DNA from: Singulisphaera sp. GP187
GTDB lineage: Bacteria; Planctomycetota; Planctomycetia; Gemmatales; Gemmataceae
Length of the DNA stretch: 61,860 bases
Direction: 5' to 3'
Assembly (NCBI GenBank): GCA_945905925.1
Contig: CAMDQN010000021.1
Coordinates: 1-61,860, forward strand
Part shown: positions 25,892 through 35,060 of the stretch, in pieces
How positions within the stretch are numbered: position 1 is the first letter of the stretch
How the letters are laid out: the number at the start of each line of letters is the position of its first letter
Translations under genes and position numbers: made by a program
Notes under the pieces: generated by a model
Database searches by the model: none
Told to the model about the DNA's origin: nothing
What the model saw: only the letters and a program-made list of their open reading frames with translations

Positions 25892-27787
25892 TTACTTGTC
25901 CAGCAGTTTCTTGAGGTCGTCTTCGAGCGTGAGGACGCCCGCGTTGCGGTTCGTCACCTTGCCGTCCTTGCCCGCGACGAACACGTGCGGCGGGGCCAAG
26001 ATGCCGTAGGTCGCGGCCAGCGGGCTGCGGTCCAAACCGCCCTCCGAGAACAGGTGTGTGCCGGGCAGTCCCGATGCCTTCACCGCGTCGGTCGCGGTCT
26101 TCGCATCGTGATCGAGGCTCACCGTCACCACCACCAAACCCTTCTTCTCGTAGTCCTTCACGAGCGATTGAAGTTTCTTCGCGTCCTCAGTCAGCGACCC
26201 GCTCCAACTCGCCCAGTAGTAGATCACCACGACCTTGCCCGGTTGCGCGGCGTTGAACTGCTGGTTCGTGCCGAGCACCTGACCGGTTAGTTCGAGCGGC
26301 TTGCCCTCACTGTCGAATCGTTTGAGTGCGCCGGCGCCTTTCACGCCCTGCGGGGTCGCGGGGAAGTTCTTCGCAAGCGTCTCGAACGCGGTCCGTGCCT
26401 TCGTCTCCGCGTCCTTTTCACCGGAGTGCTCGTAAGCCATCGCGAGTCGCCAGAAGGCTTCCGGTGAGTCGGCACTCTGCGGGAACGCTTTCGTGAACTC
26501 TTCAAGGCTTGCACGCCACTTCTCCTGAACCGCCGCGAACTGATTGCCCATGATGTTCGCCATAGCGACCGCGTTCTCGGCGTAGAGCAACCGGTACGCG
26601 GCGTAGGAGGCGATAGCCGGGTTCGCGCCCGGTTGCATGTACGCTTTCTTGAACTGCTCCAACCGAACCAAGTGCTTGTTCCCGGCCTTGCCGCCTTCCG
26701 CCGCGGACGCGTGGCTGTCGAGCAGCATCTTGATCCAGGTTTCCTTCTTGTCTTCCGGGAGGCGCGCGTTGATCTGTTCGAGAATGTCGGCGCGCTTCGC
26801 GTGGAACTCGGCGATCGCAGGGGGCGTTGTCGCGTTGACGGCGGTTTTGTCTAACTTGTTGAGTTCTTCGACGAGCGCCCGGATTGCTTCCGGCACTTCT
26901 TGGGTGTCGGGTCCGACGCCCAGCCCCTGTGGCGCGGCCGCGCCCGCGGCAGGACCGTCCACGATCTTCCACGCTCGGTCGATCTGCACCAATTCGCCGG
27001 TTTGAAGCGCGTGCCCCTTGCCGCCGTCCTCAACGAGTACGGTGCCGTTCTTGTACGCGGTGTAGTCCCCGCGCCCTCCGAACGAGTCGGCCGGGCGCGT
27101 GTTTGGGATGCCGTACTCGACGTGTAGCCACTTCGCCTTGTCGGACAGTTTCATCACCGCGGCGGCGTCGGTGACGCGCTTCGCTGCGCCCGCGGCCCGC
27201 GCCAGCACCTTGTCCGCGTCCGCCACCGGAAGCCCCAGCGCGCTCAGGTTCTCCTTCGTCACCAACAGAGCGCTAATGCGCTTCGGGTCGTTCGTGATGA
27301 TCGCCTGCGCGAGTTCCTGACTCGCCTCTTCCGGCGACATCACGACCCACTCGTCGATAACCCCGTCGCGGTTGCGATCGACCCCCCACTTGCTACCATT
27401 CGGTCCGAGCCAGCGGAATTGGAACGGTTCCTTCTCGTTCGGCGAGTACACCTCACGATACGCTTCGACCCCGCCCTCCGCGAAGTACACGATGATGTTG
27501 AAGTTCTTGTCGTCGTAGCTGACGAACTGCCGTACTGGGTGGCCGTCGGCACCGGTGACGATCGACCCCATCGACTTGCCCTGTGCCTTGGGGTCGGGGT
27601 TGGGGATCGGGGCGACCTTGCACGTTGCGGCCGGCGGCGTGTAGACGTTCACGCTCGGCTGACGCGGCTTCTGCTGGAGTGCCCACTCCGCTGTCACAGG
27701 TGCCGGCTGCGCGTTCGCGGCCGTGCCGAACCCGACCAACAGCGTGAACGCGGCGAGTGTCTTCACCGTTACCTGCGAAGTCGTCAT
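25892..27787 (-). CDS. Secreted thioredoxin-fold (TlpA/AhpC-like) protein without redox cysteines
   Basis: A 631-residue protein with a clear signal peptide (LAAFTLLVGFGTAANAQ). The N-terminal half has beta-strands and an EF-hand-like calcium loop DRNRDGVIDEW near residue 137. A helical TPR-like middle follows (for example SADSPEAFWRLAMAYEHSGE). The last 140 residues are a TlpA/AhpC-type thioredoxin fold (GKVVVIYYWASWSGSLTED, VVTVSLDHD, LAATYGILAPPHVFVAGKDG). The active-site CxxC is replaced by SWSGS, so classical disulfide chemistry is not possible. The start at 27787 has AGGAG upstream. A binding or scaffolding role in the periplasm is an inference. Confidence 0.82.
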   Translation of the reverse strand: MTTSQVTVKTLAAFTLLVGFGTAANAQPAPVTAEWALQQKPRQPSVNVYTPPAATCKVAPIPNPDPKAQGKSMGSIVTGADGHPVRQFVSYDDKNFNIIVYFAEGGVEAYREVYSPNEKEPFQFRWLGPNGSKWGVDRNRDGVIDEWVVMSPEEASQELAQAIITNDPKRISALLVTKENLSALGLPVADADKVLARAAGAAKRVTDAAAVMKLSDKAKWLHVEYGIPNTRPADSFGGRGDYTAYKNGTVLVEDGGKGHALQTGELVQIDRAWKIVDGPAAGAAAPQGLGVGPDTQEVPEAIRALVEELNKLDKTAVNATTPPAIAEFHAKRADILEQINARLPEDKKETWIKMLLDSHASAAEGGKAGNKHLVRLEQFKKAYMQPGANPAIASYAAYRLLYAENAVAMANIMGNQFAAVQEKWRASLEEFTKAFPQSADSPEAFWRLAMAYEHSGEKDAETKARTAFETLAKNFPATPQGVKGAGALKRFDSEGKPLELTGQVLGTNQQFNAAQPGKVVVIYYWASWSGSLTEDAKKLQSLVKDYEKKGLVVVTVSLDHDAKTATDAVKASGLPGTHLFSEGGLDRSPLAATYGILAPPHVFVAGKDGKVTNRNAGVLTLEDDLKKLLDK

Positions 27788-28006
27788 CCCTGACTCCTAT
27801 GGAAAAGGCGCGCCCGTCGCGACTCTGGGCGCATCTGTCACAACTGGTTTCGGCAGACCAGGTGGTCCGGGTTGACACTTGAGCCAAAAGAGCCAGCGGT
27901 ACGCGAAAATGCGCAAACGGCGTGAAGCGGCGAGGGCTGGGAAAAGGCCGTGCGGCGCGGTATCCTCAAAACGATACTGTCTGCTCCCGTCCCGGAGGCG
28001 ATTCCC

Positions 28007-28573
28007 ATGCTTCGCCCACTCTGCGCGCTCGCGGCCCTCGCGTTCGGCGCGGACTTCATCCACTCGGCCGACGACGTTCTGCCCGGCCCGCCGATCGAAT
28101 GGCCCGAAGTGAAGGGGTTGGATAAGCAGAAGCCCAATATCTACAAGGACAAGGATCTCGGCTACTCGGTGTCGTATCTCAGTGAGGGAATCGTCATCAC
28201 CGTGTTCGTGTACAACCTGGGTCTGGAGAAGATCCCGACCGGCCCGAACGCGGACGCGATCAAAGCCGAGATGTACGAGTCACTGCTCGCGCTGGAAGCG
28301 AACCGGAAGAACGGCAGGTACAAGAGCATCACGCCGGTCGACGAGCGCGTCATCCCATTCGGCACGAACAAGGCCGCGCCGGAACTCCGCCGCAAACGGT
28401 ACGAGGTGGAAGTGACCGACGAGGGCGAAGCCGTCACCGAGTTGTATGTCACCGGCTACAAGAACTACTTCCTGAAGATCCGGGCCACGTACCCGAGCCA
28501 GGAGAAGAAGCGCCCCGACGGCGAGAAGGCTGTGGCCGATGTGCTCAGCGCGCTGGGCAAGGCGCTGAAGTAA
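28007..28573 (+). CDS. Secreted hypothetical protein
   Basis: A 188-residue protein with a signal peptide (LRPLCALAALAFGADFIHSA). The mature part is a mixed alpha/beta protein (LGYSVSYLSEGIVITVFVYN, then YFLKIRATYP near the end) of unknown family. I chose ATG 28007 because GGAGG lies 9 bases upstream; a longer open frame starting at 27950 has no such support. It reads away from the thioredoxin-fold gene with a 219-base gap. Confidence 0.7.
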   Translation: MLRPLCALAALAFGADFIHSADDVLPGPPIEWPEVKGLDKQKPNIYKDKDLGYSVSYLSEGIVITVFVYNLGLEKIPTGPNADAIKAEMYESLLALEANRKNGRYKSITPVDERVIPFGTNKAAPELRRKRYEVEVTDEGEAVTELYVTGYKNYFLKIRATYPSQEKKRPDGEKAVADVLSALGKALK

Positions 28574-28615
28574 ATGGGGACAAATCGAAGAGGGGAATGG
28601 CCACAAAAAGGCGCA

Positions 28616-28757
28616 AAAGGCAGTATTAACCACAGAGCCACAGAGGACACAGAGGAAAGACAAACACCGAGGAAGACAGAATTCAATTGTGTTCAGCTCC
28701 TCTCTGCTTTGGTCTGTTCTCTGCGTCCTCTGTGACTCTGTGGTTAATACTGCCTTT
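28616..28757. repeat. Long inverted repeat of the CCACAGAG type upstream of htpG
   Basis: Arms 28616-28654 and 28719-28757 are 39 bases with two mismatches; both become G-U pairs if the minus strand is the RNA. The motif AACCACAGAGCCACAGAGGA is a widespread intergenic repeat in several bacterial phyla. The space between the arms contains CTTTGGTCTGTTC, related to the apical box of the hairpins at 31.4, 45.4 and 54.1 kb. It starts 43 bases after the preceding stop and ends 27 bases before the htpG start. Confidence 0.85.
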
Positions 28758-28784
28758 GTCCTCTGTCTTGTGGGGTTTTCAGAT

Positions 28785-30671
28785 ATGTCAGCCGAAACAC
28801 TCGAATTCAAAGCGGAACTGAAGCAACTTCTTCACCTCATCACGCACTCGCTGTACTCCGACCGCGAAATCTTCCTGCGCGAACTCATCTCCAACGCGTC
28901 CGATGCGATCAACAAGGTACGGTTCGACGCGCTCGCCAACGCGGACAAACTCGAAGGCAACACCGACTGGAAGATCAAGCTCACCCCCAACGTGACCGCT
29001 GGCACGCTGACGCTCTCCGATAACGGCATCGGCATGTCGCGTCAGGAAGTGATCGACAACCTCGGCACGGTAGCGCAGTCCGGTACGAAAGCCTTCCTCG
29101 AAGCCGCGAAACGCGCCGGCAAGACCGGCGACGCACCCGGCTTAATCGGGCAGTTTGGTGTCGGCTTCTACTCCGCTTTCATGGTCGCGGACAAGGTGGA
29201 CGTTCTCACACGCGCCGCCGGTGCGCCTTCCGACGCAACGAAGTGGGAATCGGACGGGCAAGGGAGTTACACGCTCGAAGCGACCGAGAAACCGACTCGT
29301 GGCACGGATGTGATCCTTCACCTGAAGGACGACGCGAAAGACTTCCTCGAACCGTGGCGGCTCCGCTCGTTGGTGCGGAAGTTCTCCGACTTCCTCGAAC
29401 ACCCCGTCGTGATGGACGTGGAAAAGGAAGTCGGCGAAGGCGAGGAAAAGAAAAAGGAAGTCACTGAGGAAACGCTGAACTCGCGCAAGGCGATCTGGCT
29501 TCGCGGCAAGTCGGAAGTGAAGCCGGAGGAGTACGAGGAGTTCTACAAGTCGCTCGCGCACGACACCGACGCGCCCGCGGATGTGATCCACTACACCGCC
29601 GAAGGCAAAACCGAGTTCAAGGTGCTGTGCTTCGTGCCGGCTCACAAGCCGTTTGGCTTCGATTACGAAGAACCGGTCGCGGGGCTGCGCCTTTACGTCC
29701 AGCGCGTTCTCATTATGGACCGGTGCGAACAGGTGCTTCCGCAATACCTGCGATTTGTGAAGGGTGTGGTCGATTCCGCCGACCTGCCGCTGAACGTGTC
29801 ACGCGAACTGCTCCAACAGAACCCGATCCTCGACACAATTCAAAAGAGCGTGGTCAAGAACATCCTCGATTCGCTCGCGGGCATGAAGAACCTGGAGTAC
29901 GAGAAGTACCTTGAGTTTTACCGCGGCTTCGGAACGGTGCTCAAAGAAGGGCTGACGCGTGACTGGAGCAACCGTGAGAAGATCGCGGACCTGCTCCTCT
30001 TCGAGAGCGCGAACACCGAAGCTGGCAAATTCACCACGTTCGCGGAGTACGTCGAGAAGATGCTCACCGACCAGACGGAGATCGCTTACCTGATCGGCGA
30101 ATCGGCGGAGCAACTACGCCACTCGCCGTACCTCGAAGCGTTCCGCGCGAAGGGGCAGGACGTGCTACTGCTCACGGACCCGATTGACGAGTTCGCTATT
30201 CCGCAGTTGGGGAAGTACAAGGACAAGCAACTCTCCGCGGCGGACCGTGGAGAAGCCGCCGGTGTGGGCGAAGTTCCGGCCGGCGACAAGGAGCGGTTCG
30301 CCGGTCTGCTGAATTCGCTTAAAGAGAAGTTGCCCGATGTGGCTGCGGTGCGACTCACGAACCGGCTCACGGAGAGCGCCGCGTGCCTCGTCGCCGACTC
30401 GCACGGCATGTCCGCGCACATGGAGCGACTTATGGAGCGCATGGGCCGCGACGCGAGCGCGCCCAAGCGCGTGCTGGAGTTGAACCCAAACCACGCGACC
30501 GTCGAAGCTCTTCGAGCATTGCACGAGAAGAACGCGACCGACCCGCGACTCGACGGCTACGCACGCCTGCTGTACGAGCAAGCGGTGATTGCGGAGGGGT
30601 CGAAGGTGAGTGACCCGGTTGCGTTCGCCAAAAGAGTGAACGACCTCATCGTTCGCGACGCGCAGGCGTAA
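28785..30671 (+). CDS. htpG: Molecular chaperone HtpG (Hsp90)
   Basis: A 628-residue cytoplasmic Hsp90 homologue. The N-terminal GHKL ATPase domain is recognised by LISNASDAINKVRFDAL, LSDNGIGMSRQEVIDNLGT and IGQFGVGFYSAFMVAD. The middle domain has the catalytic-arginine region LPLNVSRELLQQNPIL, and the C-terminal dimerisation domain is complete. Length fits bacterial HtpG (about 620-640). ATG 28785 begins MSAETLEFKAELKQLL, the typical family start; an upstream in-frame ATG at 28689 would only translate the palindromic repeat. A hairpin follows the stop codon. Confidence 0.96.
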   Translation: MSAETLEFKAELKQLLHLITHSLYSDREIFLRELISNASDAINKVRFDALANADKLEGNTDWKIKLTPNVTAGTLTLSDNGIGMSRQEVIDNLGTVAQSGTKAFLEAAKRAGKTGDAPGLIGQFGVGFYSAFMVADKVDVLTRAAGAPSDATKWESDGQGSYTLEATEKPTRGTDVILHLKDDAKDFLEPWRLRSLVRKFSDFLEHPVVMDVEKEVGEGEEKKKEVTEETLNSRKAIWLRGKSEVKPEEYEEFYKSLAHDTDAPADVIHYTAEGKTEFKVLCFVPAHKPFGFDYEEPVAGLRLYVQRVLIMDRCEQVLPQYLRFVKGVVDSADLPLNVSRELLQQNPILDTIQKSVVKNILDSLAGMKNLEYEKYLEFYRGFGTVLKEGLTRDWSNREKIADLLLFESANTEAGKFTTFAEYVEKMLTDQTEIAYLIGESAEQLRHSPYLEAFRAKGQDVLLLTDPIDEFAIPQLGKYKDKQLSAADRGEAAGVGEVPAGDKERFAGLLNSLKEKLPDVAAVRLTNRLTESAACLVADSHGMSAHMERLMERMGRDASAPKRVLELNPNHATVEALRALHEKNATDPRLDGYARLLYEQAVIAEGSKVSDPVAFAKRVNDLIVRDAQA

Positions 30672-30683
30672 CACCCTTTCTTT

Positions 30684-30715
30684 GCCGCTTGTGGCTTCGC
30701 GAAGCCGCAAGCGGC
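30684..30715 (+). terminator. 15-bp hairpin downstream of htpG
   Basis: GCCGCTTGTGGCTTC (30684-30698) pairs with GAAGCCGCAAGCGGC (30701-30715) with one wobble and a 2-base loop, 13 bases past the htpG stop. The remaining 350 bases up to the next gene (31067) show only weak, low-support open frames. Confidence 0.6.
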
Positions 30716-31066
30716 AGAAGAATGCCCCACCCAACAGTTCCAGCACCGTTTTCGCAATCCTTCCGACTCGGGAGTCCGTTACCTCGTCGACTTTTGGGCC
30801 TGGAATAATGGACGAAGGTGAAGCGGGCGACCCTCGCCGGCCGATTCGCTTCGGTGGAACAAGGTGTCTGCTTTTCCAGCGTTTCGAGCGAGGGAGAGCT
30901 TCACCGGAATGGAGCCTCGTATCTGCCGATTCGCGCCCACCTTCACATATTTACCCTGGTGTCGGAGCATTCCGATTTTCCGGCCCATTTTCCGGTGCCC
31001 TGCGGACTTCCTGTTCTACAATTCCGCTACATCGAAGTTCCGCACGATTTGAGGAACACGAACATC

Positions 31067-31366
31067 ATGCTCGCCTTCCTGACGCTCACCGGTGTTTTGC
31101 TCGGGATGATGGCGGTTTACGTCCTCACCCCGAAGTCGGAAGAAGTGGTCCTCGCGGGCGAGAACACGGTCGTCGGCCTCGCGGACCCGTCCGCCGACAC
31201 GCTTGCCTCCGGCCATCACCAGACGACCGGCACCGACTGGCACCTCACCACCGTGACCTCGCTGCACGACGCGGAAGAACTGCTCGACCTACTCGAATAC
31301 CAGGGCTACACGGAACGCGAGTTGGTTGTTCTCGGCAATTCGTCTTTCGTCGTTCGGTGGCGTTGA
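31067..31366 (+). CDS. Small single-span membrane protein, unknown
   Basis: A 99-residue protein with an N-terminal hydrophobic helix (MLAFLTLTGVLLGMMAVYVL) and a soluble C-terminal part (HDAEELLDLLEYQGYTEREL). The ATG has GAGGAA about 12 bases upstream. No family is recognised. Its stop is four bases before a 91-base palindrome, so it converges on the FAD oxidoreductase gene with that hairpin between them. Confidence 0.6.
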   Translation: MLAFLTLTGVLLGMMAVYVLTPKSEEVVLAGENTVVGLADPSADTLASGHHQTTGTDWHLTTVTSLHDAEELLDLLEYQGYTERELVVLGNSSFVVRWR

Positions 31367-31369
31367 AAG

Positions 31370-31460
31370 AGTTCCACGTCATCAAGTCGCAAGTCCCAAG
31401 TCAAAGACCTTCACTGTTGAGGTCTTTGACTTGGGACTTGCGACTTGATGACGTGGAACT
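31370..31460. repeat. 41-bp perfect hairpin filling a convergent gap (AAGTC family)
   Basis: Arms 31370-31410 and 31420-31460 are perfectly complementary; the loop is TCACTGTTG. The arms contain the repeated unit CAAGTC and an apical AAAGACCT/AGGTCTTT. The element starts four bases after one stop codon and its last base is the first plus-strand base of the TAA stop triplet of the FAD oxidoreductase, so it probably works as a two-way terminator. Confidence 0.9.
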
Positions 31461-32596
31461 TACTGAACGGTCCACCAGTCCTCTGCGATGGCGAACGACA
31501 TGGTCATGCCCAGCCCGCCGGGGGCGACGCCGATCACGCAACCCGGTTGCGGTTCGGCCGTCACGAAGTGCTTCTCCGGGTGCTTCGCGTAGATACCGTG
31601 CCAGCGCGCACCGATCGTCCAATCGGGTAACACAACCAATCGCTGCAATTGCTTCAAGATGAGGTCGTCGATCTCGACCTTGTCGAACGGGCTGATGTCC
31701 GCGTCGTACTCGTGTGAGTCGCCGATCACCACTTCGCCACGATCGTTCTGCGCGGCCATTACGTGAATGCCGTACTTCACATATTCGGGCATTTGCTCGC
31801 CGATCCGCCGCCGCAGCGCGGGCAGCGCCGAACACATCTCGAACGCCTTGTAATGACAAAGCGTCAGCCCGCCGGCGAGGTGCGTGCCGAGCCGCCACTG
31901 GTTCGGCTGCGGGTGGGTCTTCATCATCTGGAGTTTGCACCGGCGGATGCCGCTGGACGCGAACACTTCGGGGAACAGCGTCTCGAAGTCGGCCCCGGAG
32001 CACACGAACACGCGGTCCGCGCGCCACGTCTCGCCGCTTGCGGTGCGAACGTGCGGCATGGTGATGTTCGTCACCGTTTCGCCGAGCCTGAGTTGAACGC
32101 CATAAACTTCCGCCAGGAATCGCGGGAGGCGGGCGACGGCGTCCGGGGGATTGACCGCCAGTTCCGTTGGGCTGTGCAGCGCGCCACGCAGTCCTGTGGG
32201 GTTCACCGCGGGGAAGCGGGTCAGCGCCTCCGTACGCGACAGGTACTCGCATTTCACGCCGAGCGGGGCGGCCAGCGCCGCGAACTCTTGTAACAGATCG
32301 TCTTCGTCTGCTTCGTGCGCGACGTGGAGCGACCCGCACTCCGCGACCCACAGCCCCGCTTTCTCTTTCAGTTCGAGCCAGCGGGAACGGCTGCGTATCG
32401 CGCGGTCGTAGGATTCGCCCGGAAGTTGGCCGATGGGCCAGACCATGCCGAAGTTGCGAACGGACGCACCCTGCGGCTTCGCGGTGCGGTCGAAGACGAC
32501 GACCGAGTGCCCCCGGCGCGCGGCTTCCGACGCGAACGCGAGGCCCACGATCCCCCCGCCCACCACCGCCACGTCTGCCCGCCGCTCGGTTCCCAC
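31460..32596 (-). CDS. FAD-dependent oxidoreductase (DAO family, TIGR03364-like)
   Basis: A 378-residue flavoprotein with an N-terminal Rossmann dinucleotide motif VAVVGGGIVGLAFASEAARR, the second strand VVVFDR, and the C-terminal FAD contact GVAPGGLGMTMSFAIAEDW. The overall pattern (SVRNFGMVWPIGQLPGESYD) is that of the TIGR03364 D-amino-acid-oxidase-like group, which is often linked to phosphonate breakdown; no phosphonate genes are visible here. I chose GTG 32596 because GGAGG lies six bases upstream; a TTG at 32602 would place the start directly against the ribosome site. Confidence 0.82.
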   Translation of the reverse strand: MGTERRADVAVVGGGIVGLAFASEAARRGHSVVVFDRTAKPQGASVRNFGMVWPIGQLPGESYDRAIRSRSRWLELKEKAGLWVAECGSLHVAHEADEDDLLQEFAALAAPLGVKCEYLSRTEALTRFPAVNPTGLRGALHSPTELAVNPPDAVARLPRFLAEVYGVQLRLGETVTNITMPHVRTASGETWRADRVFVCSGADFETLFPEVFASSGIRRCKLQMMKTHPQPNQWRLGTHLAGGLTLCHYKAFEMCSALPALRRRIGEQMPEYVKYGIHVMAAQNDRGEVVIGDSHEYDADISPFDKVEIDDLILKQLQRLVVLPDWTIGARWHGIYAKHPEKHFVTAEPQPGCVIGVAPGGLGMTMSFAIAEDWWTVQ

Positions 32597-32697
32597 GGTC
32601 AACCTCCGCCGGTGCGCTGGGCGACCGCGCTGCCCGAACTCTCGCGAACGAGCATGTGCCCGGGACGACTACCTACAGCGGACGCCGGTTAGCAACG

Positions 32698-32724
32698 TAG
32701 CACAGTATTACGCACTGCGCTACC
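32698..32724 (-). terminator. Hairpin after the metallophosphoesterase gene
   Basis: GTAGCACAGT (32698-32707) and ACTGCGCTAC (32715-32724) form a 10-bp stem; the one A-C mismatch becomes G-U on the minus strand. It lies 10 bases past the stop codon at 32734, on the strand of that gene. Confidence 0.6.
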
Positions 32725-32733
32725 GAACGCGAG

Positions 32734-34617
32734 TCACTCCTTCTTGATTGTGAACTGGTCGAACGGGTGCCCTTCGTGGTCGAACGCCTTCAGGTTGAGT
32801 GTGCCTTGGTGAACTGTTACGTAGCAGAAGTGGTAGTCGGAACGAAACTGATCCTTGAAGAACGGCGAAGTCGGGGCGAAGTTCTCCAGTCGCCCGCCGC
32901 CGCCGCCGCTCGTGAGGTACACGATGCCGTTCTGCTGGTCGATTTTGCCGTCGCGGATCGGCCACGTGCGCTCGTACACGTGAACGTGCCCGTTGAACAC
33001 CATGTCCACCTTGTACTTCTCATACAGCGGCACGAAGTTACGGACTCTTGTGTCGCCGTAGGTACTCGACCCCTTCCACGTGTTGCCGTAGTCGTCGTCA
33101 TCGGAGCAGTACGCGGGGTGATGGTGGTAACAGATTTTCCACTTCGCGGTGGAAGCGGCCAGAGCCTTGTCGAGCCACTTGTACTGCTCACCGTCAGCTT
33201 TCAGGTTGCGCTTGGAGTTGGTGTCGAGCACAAAGAACTCGGCGTTGCCGTAGGTGTACGAGTAGTAGTATTCCGGCTTCGGGAGTGCGAAGTACTTGTA
33301 GTAGTGCGGGTGATCCTTCTCGTGGTTCCCGATGCACGGGAACACCGCGACCCGCCCGAACAGTTCCGCGCACGGCTTGAACAAATCGCCGGTCCACTGT
33401 GCCTTCGATGCGCCGTCATCGACCACGTCGCCACAGTGGACGACGAAGTTCGGACGGCGCTCCCACATCAGTTTCGCGACCTTTCCCGTGATGACCGGGT
33501 TCCGCTGCGTGTCGCCGATCACCGCGAAACTGTACGCGTCGGTTGCGCCCGGCGCAGTCATGAACGTCATAGGCTTGCTGGCGAGTTCGCGCCCCTGCGC
33601 GTCTTTGCAAACGACGCGGTAGAAGTACTTCGTGTTTGGTTCAAGGTTCGTGAGCGAGACTTCGCCCATCGTCTCGGCCTTCTCGACCTTCGCCTGTTGC
33701 TTCGGCGGGAACGTGGTGCCGTACTCCACCACAGTGGTGCCGGCTTCTTCGGTTTCCCACATGATGGTGATGCCGGTCCGAGTGACGTACTGCAGGTACG
33801 GCTCGACCACGAACTTCGGGCCTTCGGGAACCGCGGAAGGCGCCGCGGCCAGTGCCTTATCCGGCTCGAAGTGCGCCGCGACCTGCTCCGGCGAAACGGC
33901 GTGCGGGCACAGCATCACTTCCTTGAGTGCCCCGTGGAGCGGGAAGTCTTCGTCGTCGTCCTTGTAGCGCCCGATCACGAGCGGAGCGGCCTTCGCGTAC
34001 CGAACCGTGCCCGATTGCGCGTCGGATGTCGCGTCTAACCGTCCGTTCACGAACAGGCGCATTTGTTTGCCGTCGTAGACGGCCGCGACGTGGTACCACT
34101 TCCCGCGTGCGTATTCGGTCTTCGATTCGAGGTAGGTCATCTTCTTCACGGTGTCGGTTGCGAGGCCGAAGAAGAACTTCTTCTTGTTGGAGCCGACGAC
34201 AAAACCGTACTCAAGCGGTCCGTTGTCTTGGAAGCACCCCAGGATACCGGCCCACTCGGTCGGTTCATCGACACGCACCCACGCGACCACCGCGAGCGCC
34301 TCTTTCGGGAGGAACGCGGCGTCGGGTGTGACCTTTTCTTTGAGCATCACGCCATCGTCAGGGCCGGTAAGATGGAGGTGTGGCACCGGTCCTTGCGCGA
34401 CGAACTTCGGTGAACCGAGCAGCGTGCCCGGGAGCGTGCCGGTTTTGTCCGGTACTGTTTTGCTGGTCACGCCGTTGGCGTCGAAGGCCCAATGCGCTGA
34501 AGGATTTAGGTCGGCCCGCGGCGCGGCCGATGTCGGCTCGTCCCGCAGGAACGCGATCGCCAGCACGGTGAGAGTGCACGCACTGGCCCCGCCGACTTTT
34601 GCCCACGTTTTGGCCAC
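32734..34617 (-). CDS. Exported LamG-fibronectin-metallophosphoesterase (purple acid phosphatase-like)
   Basis: A 627-residue protein with an N-terminal hydrophobic signal/anchor. It has a LamG/concanavalin-like domain (about 40-250: WAFDANGV, WVRVDEPTEWAGILG, WYHVAAVYDGKQMRLFVNGR). A fibronectin III-like purple-acid-phosphatase N-domain follows (about 265-355: PYLQYVTRTGITIMWETEE). The metallophosphoesterase domain has the metal motifs GDTQ, GDVVDDG, GNHE, HHHPAY and GHVHVYER. All five metal-binding blocks are intact. It probably removes phosphate from extracellular substrates, perhaps while bound to polysaccharide. The start codon is GTG. Confidence 0.9.
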   Translation of the reverse strand: MAKTWAKVGGASACTLTVLAIAFLRDEPTSAAPRADLNPSAHWAFDANGVTSKTVPDKTGTLPGTLLGSPKFVAQGPVPHLHLTGPDDGVMLKEKVTPDAAFLPKEALAVVAWVRVDEPTEWAGILGCFQDNGPLEYGFVVGSNKKKFFFGLATDTVKKMTYLESKTEYARGKWYHVAAVYDGKQMRLFVNGRLDATSDAQSGTVRYAKAAPLVIGRYKDDDEDFPLHGALKEVMLCPHAVSPEQVAAHFEPDKALAAAPSAVPEGPKFVVEPYLQYVTRTGITIMWETEEAGTTVVEYGTTFPPKQQAKVEKAETMGEVSLTNLEPNTKYFYRVVCKDAQGRELASKPMTFMTAPGATDAYSFAVIGDTQRNPVITGKVAKLMWERRPNFVVHCGDVVDDGASKAQWTGDLFKPCAELFGRVAVFPCIGNHEKDHPHYYKYFALPKPEYYYSYTYGNAEFFVLDTNSKRNLKADGEQYKWLDKALAASTAKWKICYHHHPAYCSDDDDYGNTWKGSSTYGDTRVRNFVPLYEKYKVDMVFNGHVHVYERTWPIRDGKIDQQNGIVYLTSGGGGGRLENFAPTSPFFKDQFRSDYHFCYVTVHQGTLNLKAFDHEGHPFDQFTIKKE

Positions 34618-34662
34618 GAGTCACCTTTGGGAAGAAGCGGTTGGTGTTTCGAGTCGGCCGAA

Positions 34663-34802
34663 GAACCTCTCCCCCCAACCCCCTCCCCTAAGAAGGGAGG
34701 GGGAGCAAGAGAGGAAGGCCCGCCATCAGAAGCCGCGAGCGCGAGCGAGCCAGCTCTGTCTCCCCTCCCTTCTTAGGGGAGGGGGTTGGGGGGAGAGGTT
34801 CT
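34663..34802. repeat. C/G-rich palindromic repeat, copy 4 (intergenic)
   Basis: Left arm from 34663 to about 34705 and right arm from about 34760 to 34802 are complementary except for one or two bases near the inner end. The core TTCTTAGGGGAGGG is the same as at 43011. The spacer is longer (about 55 bases) than in copy 1. It lies 46 bases upstream of the metallophosphoesterase start. The remaining 258 bases up to pilM hold no gene and probably carry the pilM-operon promoter. Confidence 0.9.
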
Positions 34803-35060
34803 GCCGCGCGACCCGAGACGAATTCAGGTGAGTATAACGAACCGAGTGCGTGGAACGGGTGAAATTGGGTAACGCGCCTAACCGCAAGACTTGCGCCAAC
34901 ATTTCGCTAACGTGTCCGTTCAGTTCGTTGACAGCACCGGTGTGGGGGTGATACCGTGAATCCCACGGGGCGCTCGCACCCTCGAATTGACCGCGCGCTC
35001 AATTGACCGATGAAACTGGAGTCCGCGGGCGATTCCGTCCGCACCCGGAGAACCGCTATC

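Noticed and set aside
28689-28784. Longer HtpG start with a hydrophobic leader (LLWSVLCVLCDSVV).
   Set aside because: The leader is the translated CCACAGAG-type inverted repeat; HtpG is cytoplasmic and the family start is at 28785.
30779-30988. A 69-residue minus-strand frame after htpG.
   Set aside because: No ribosome site, no recognisable family and no supporting context; length is expected by chance at this GC content.
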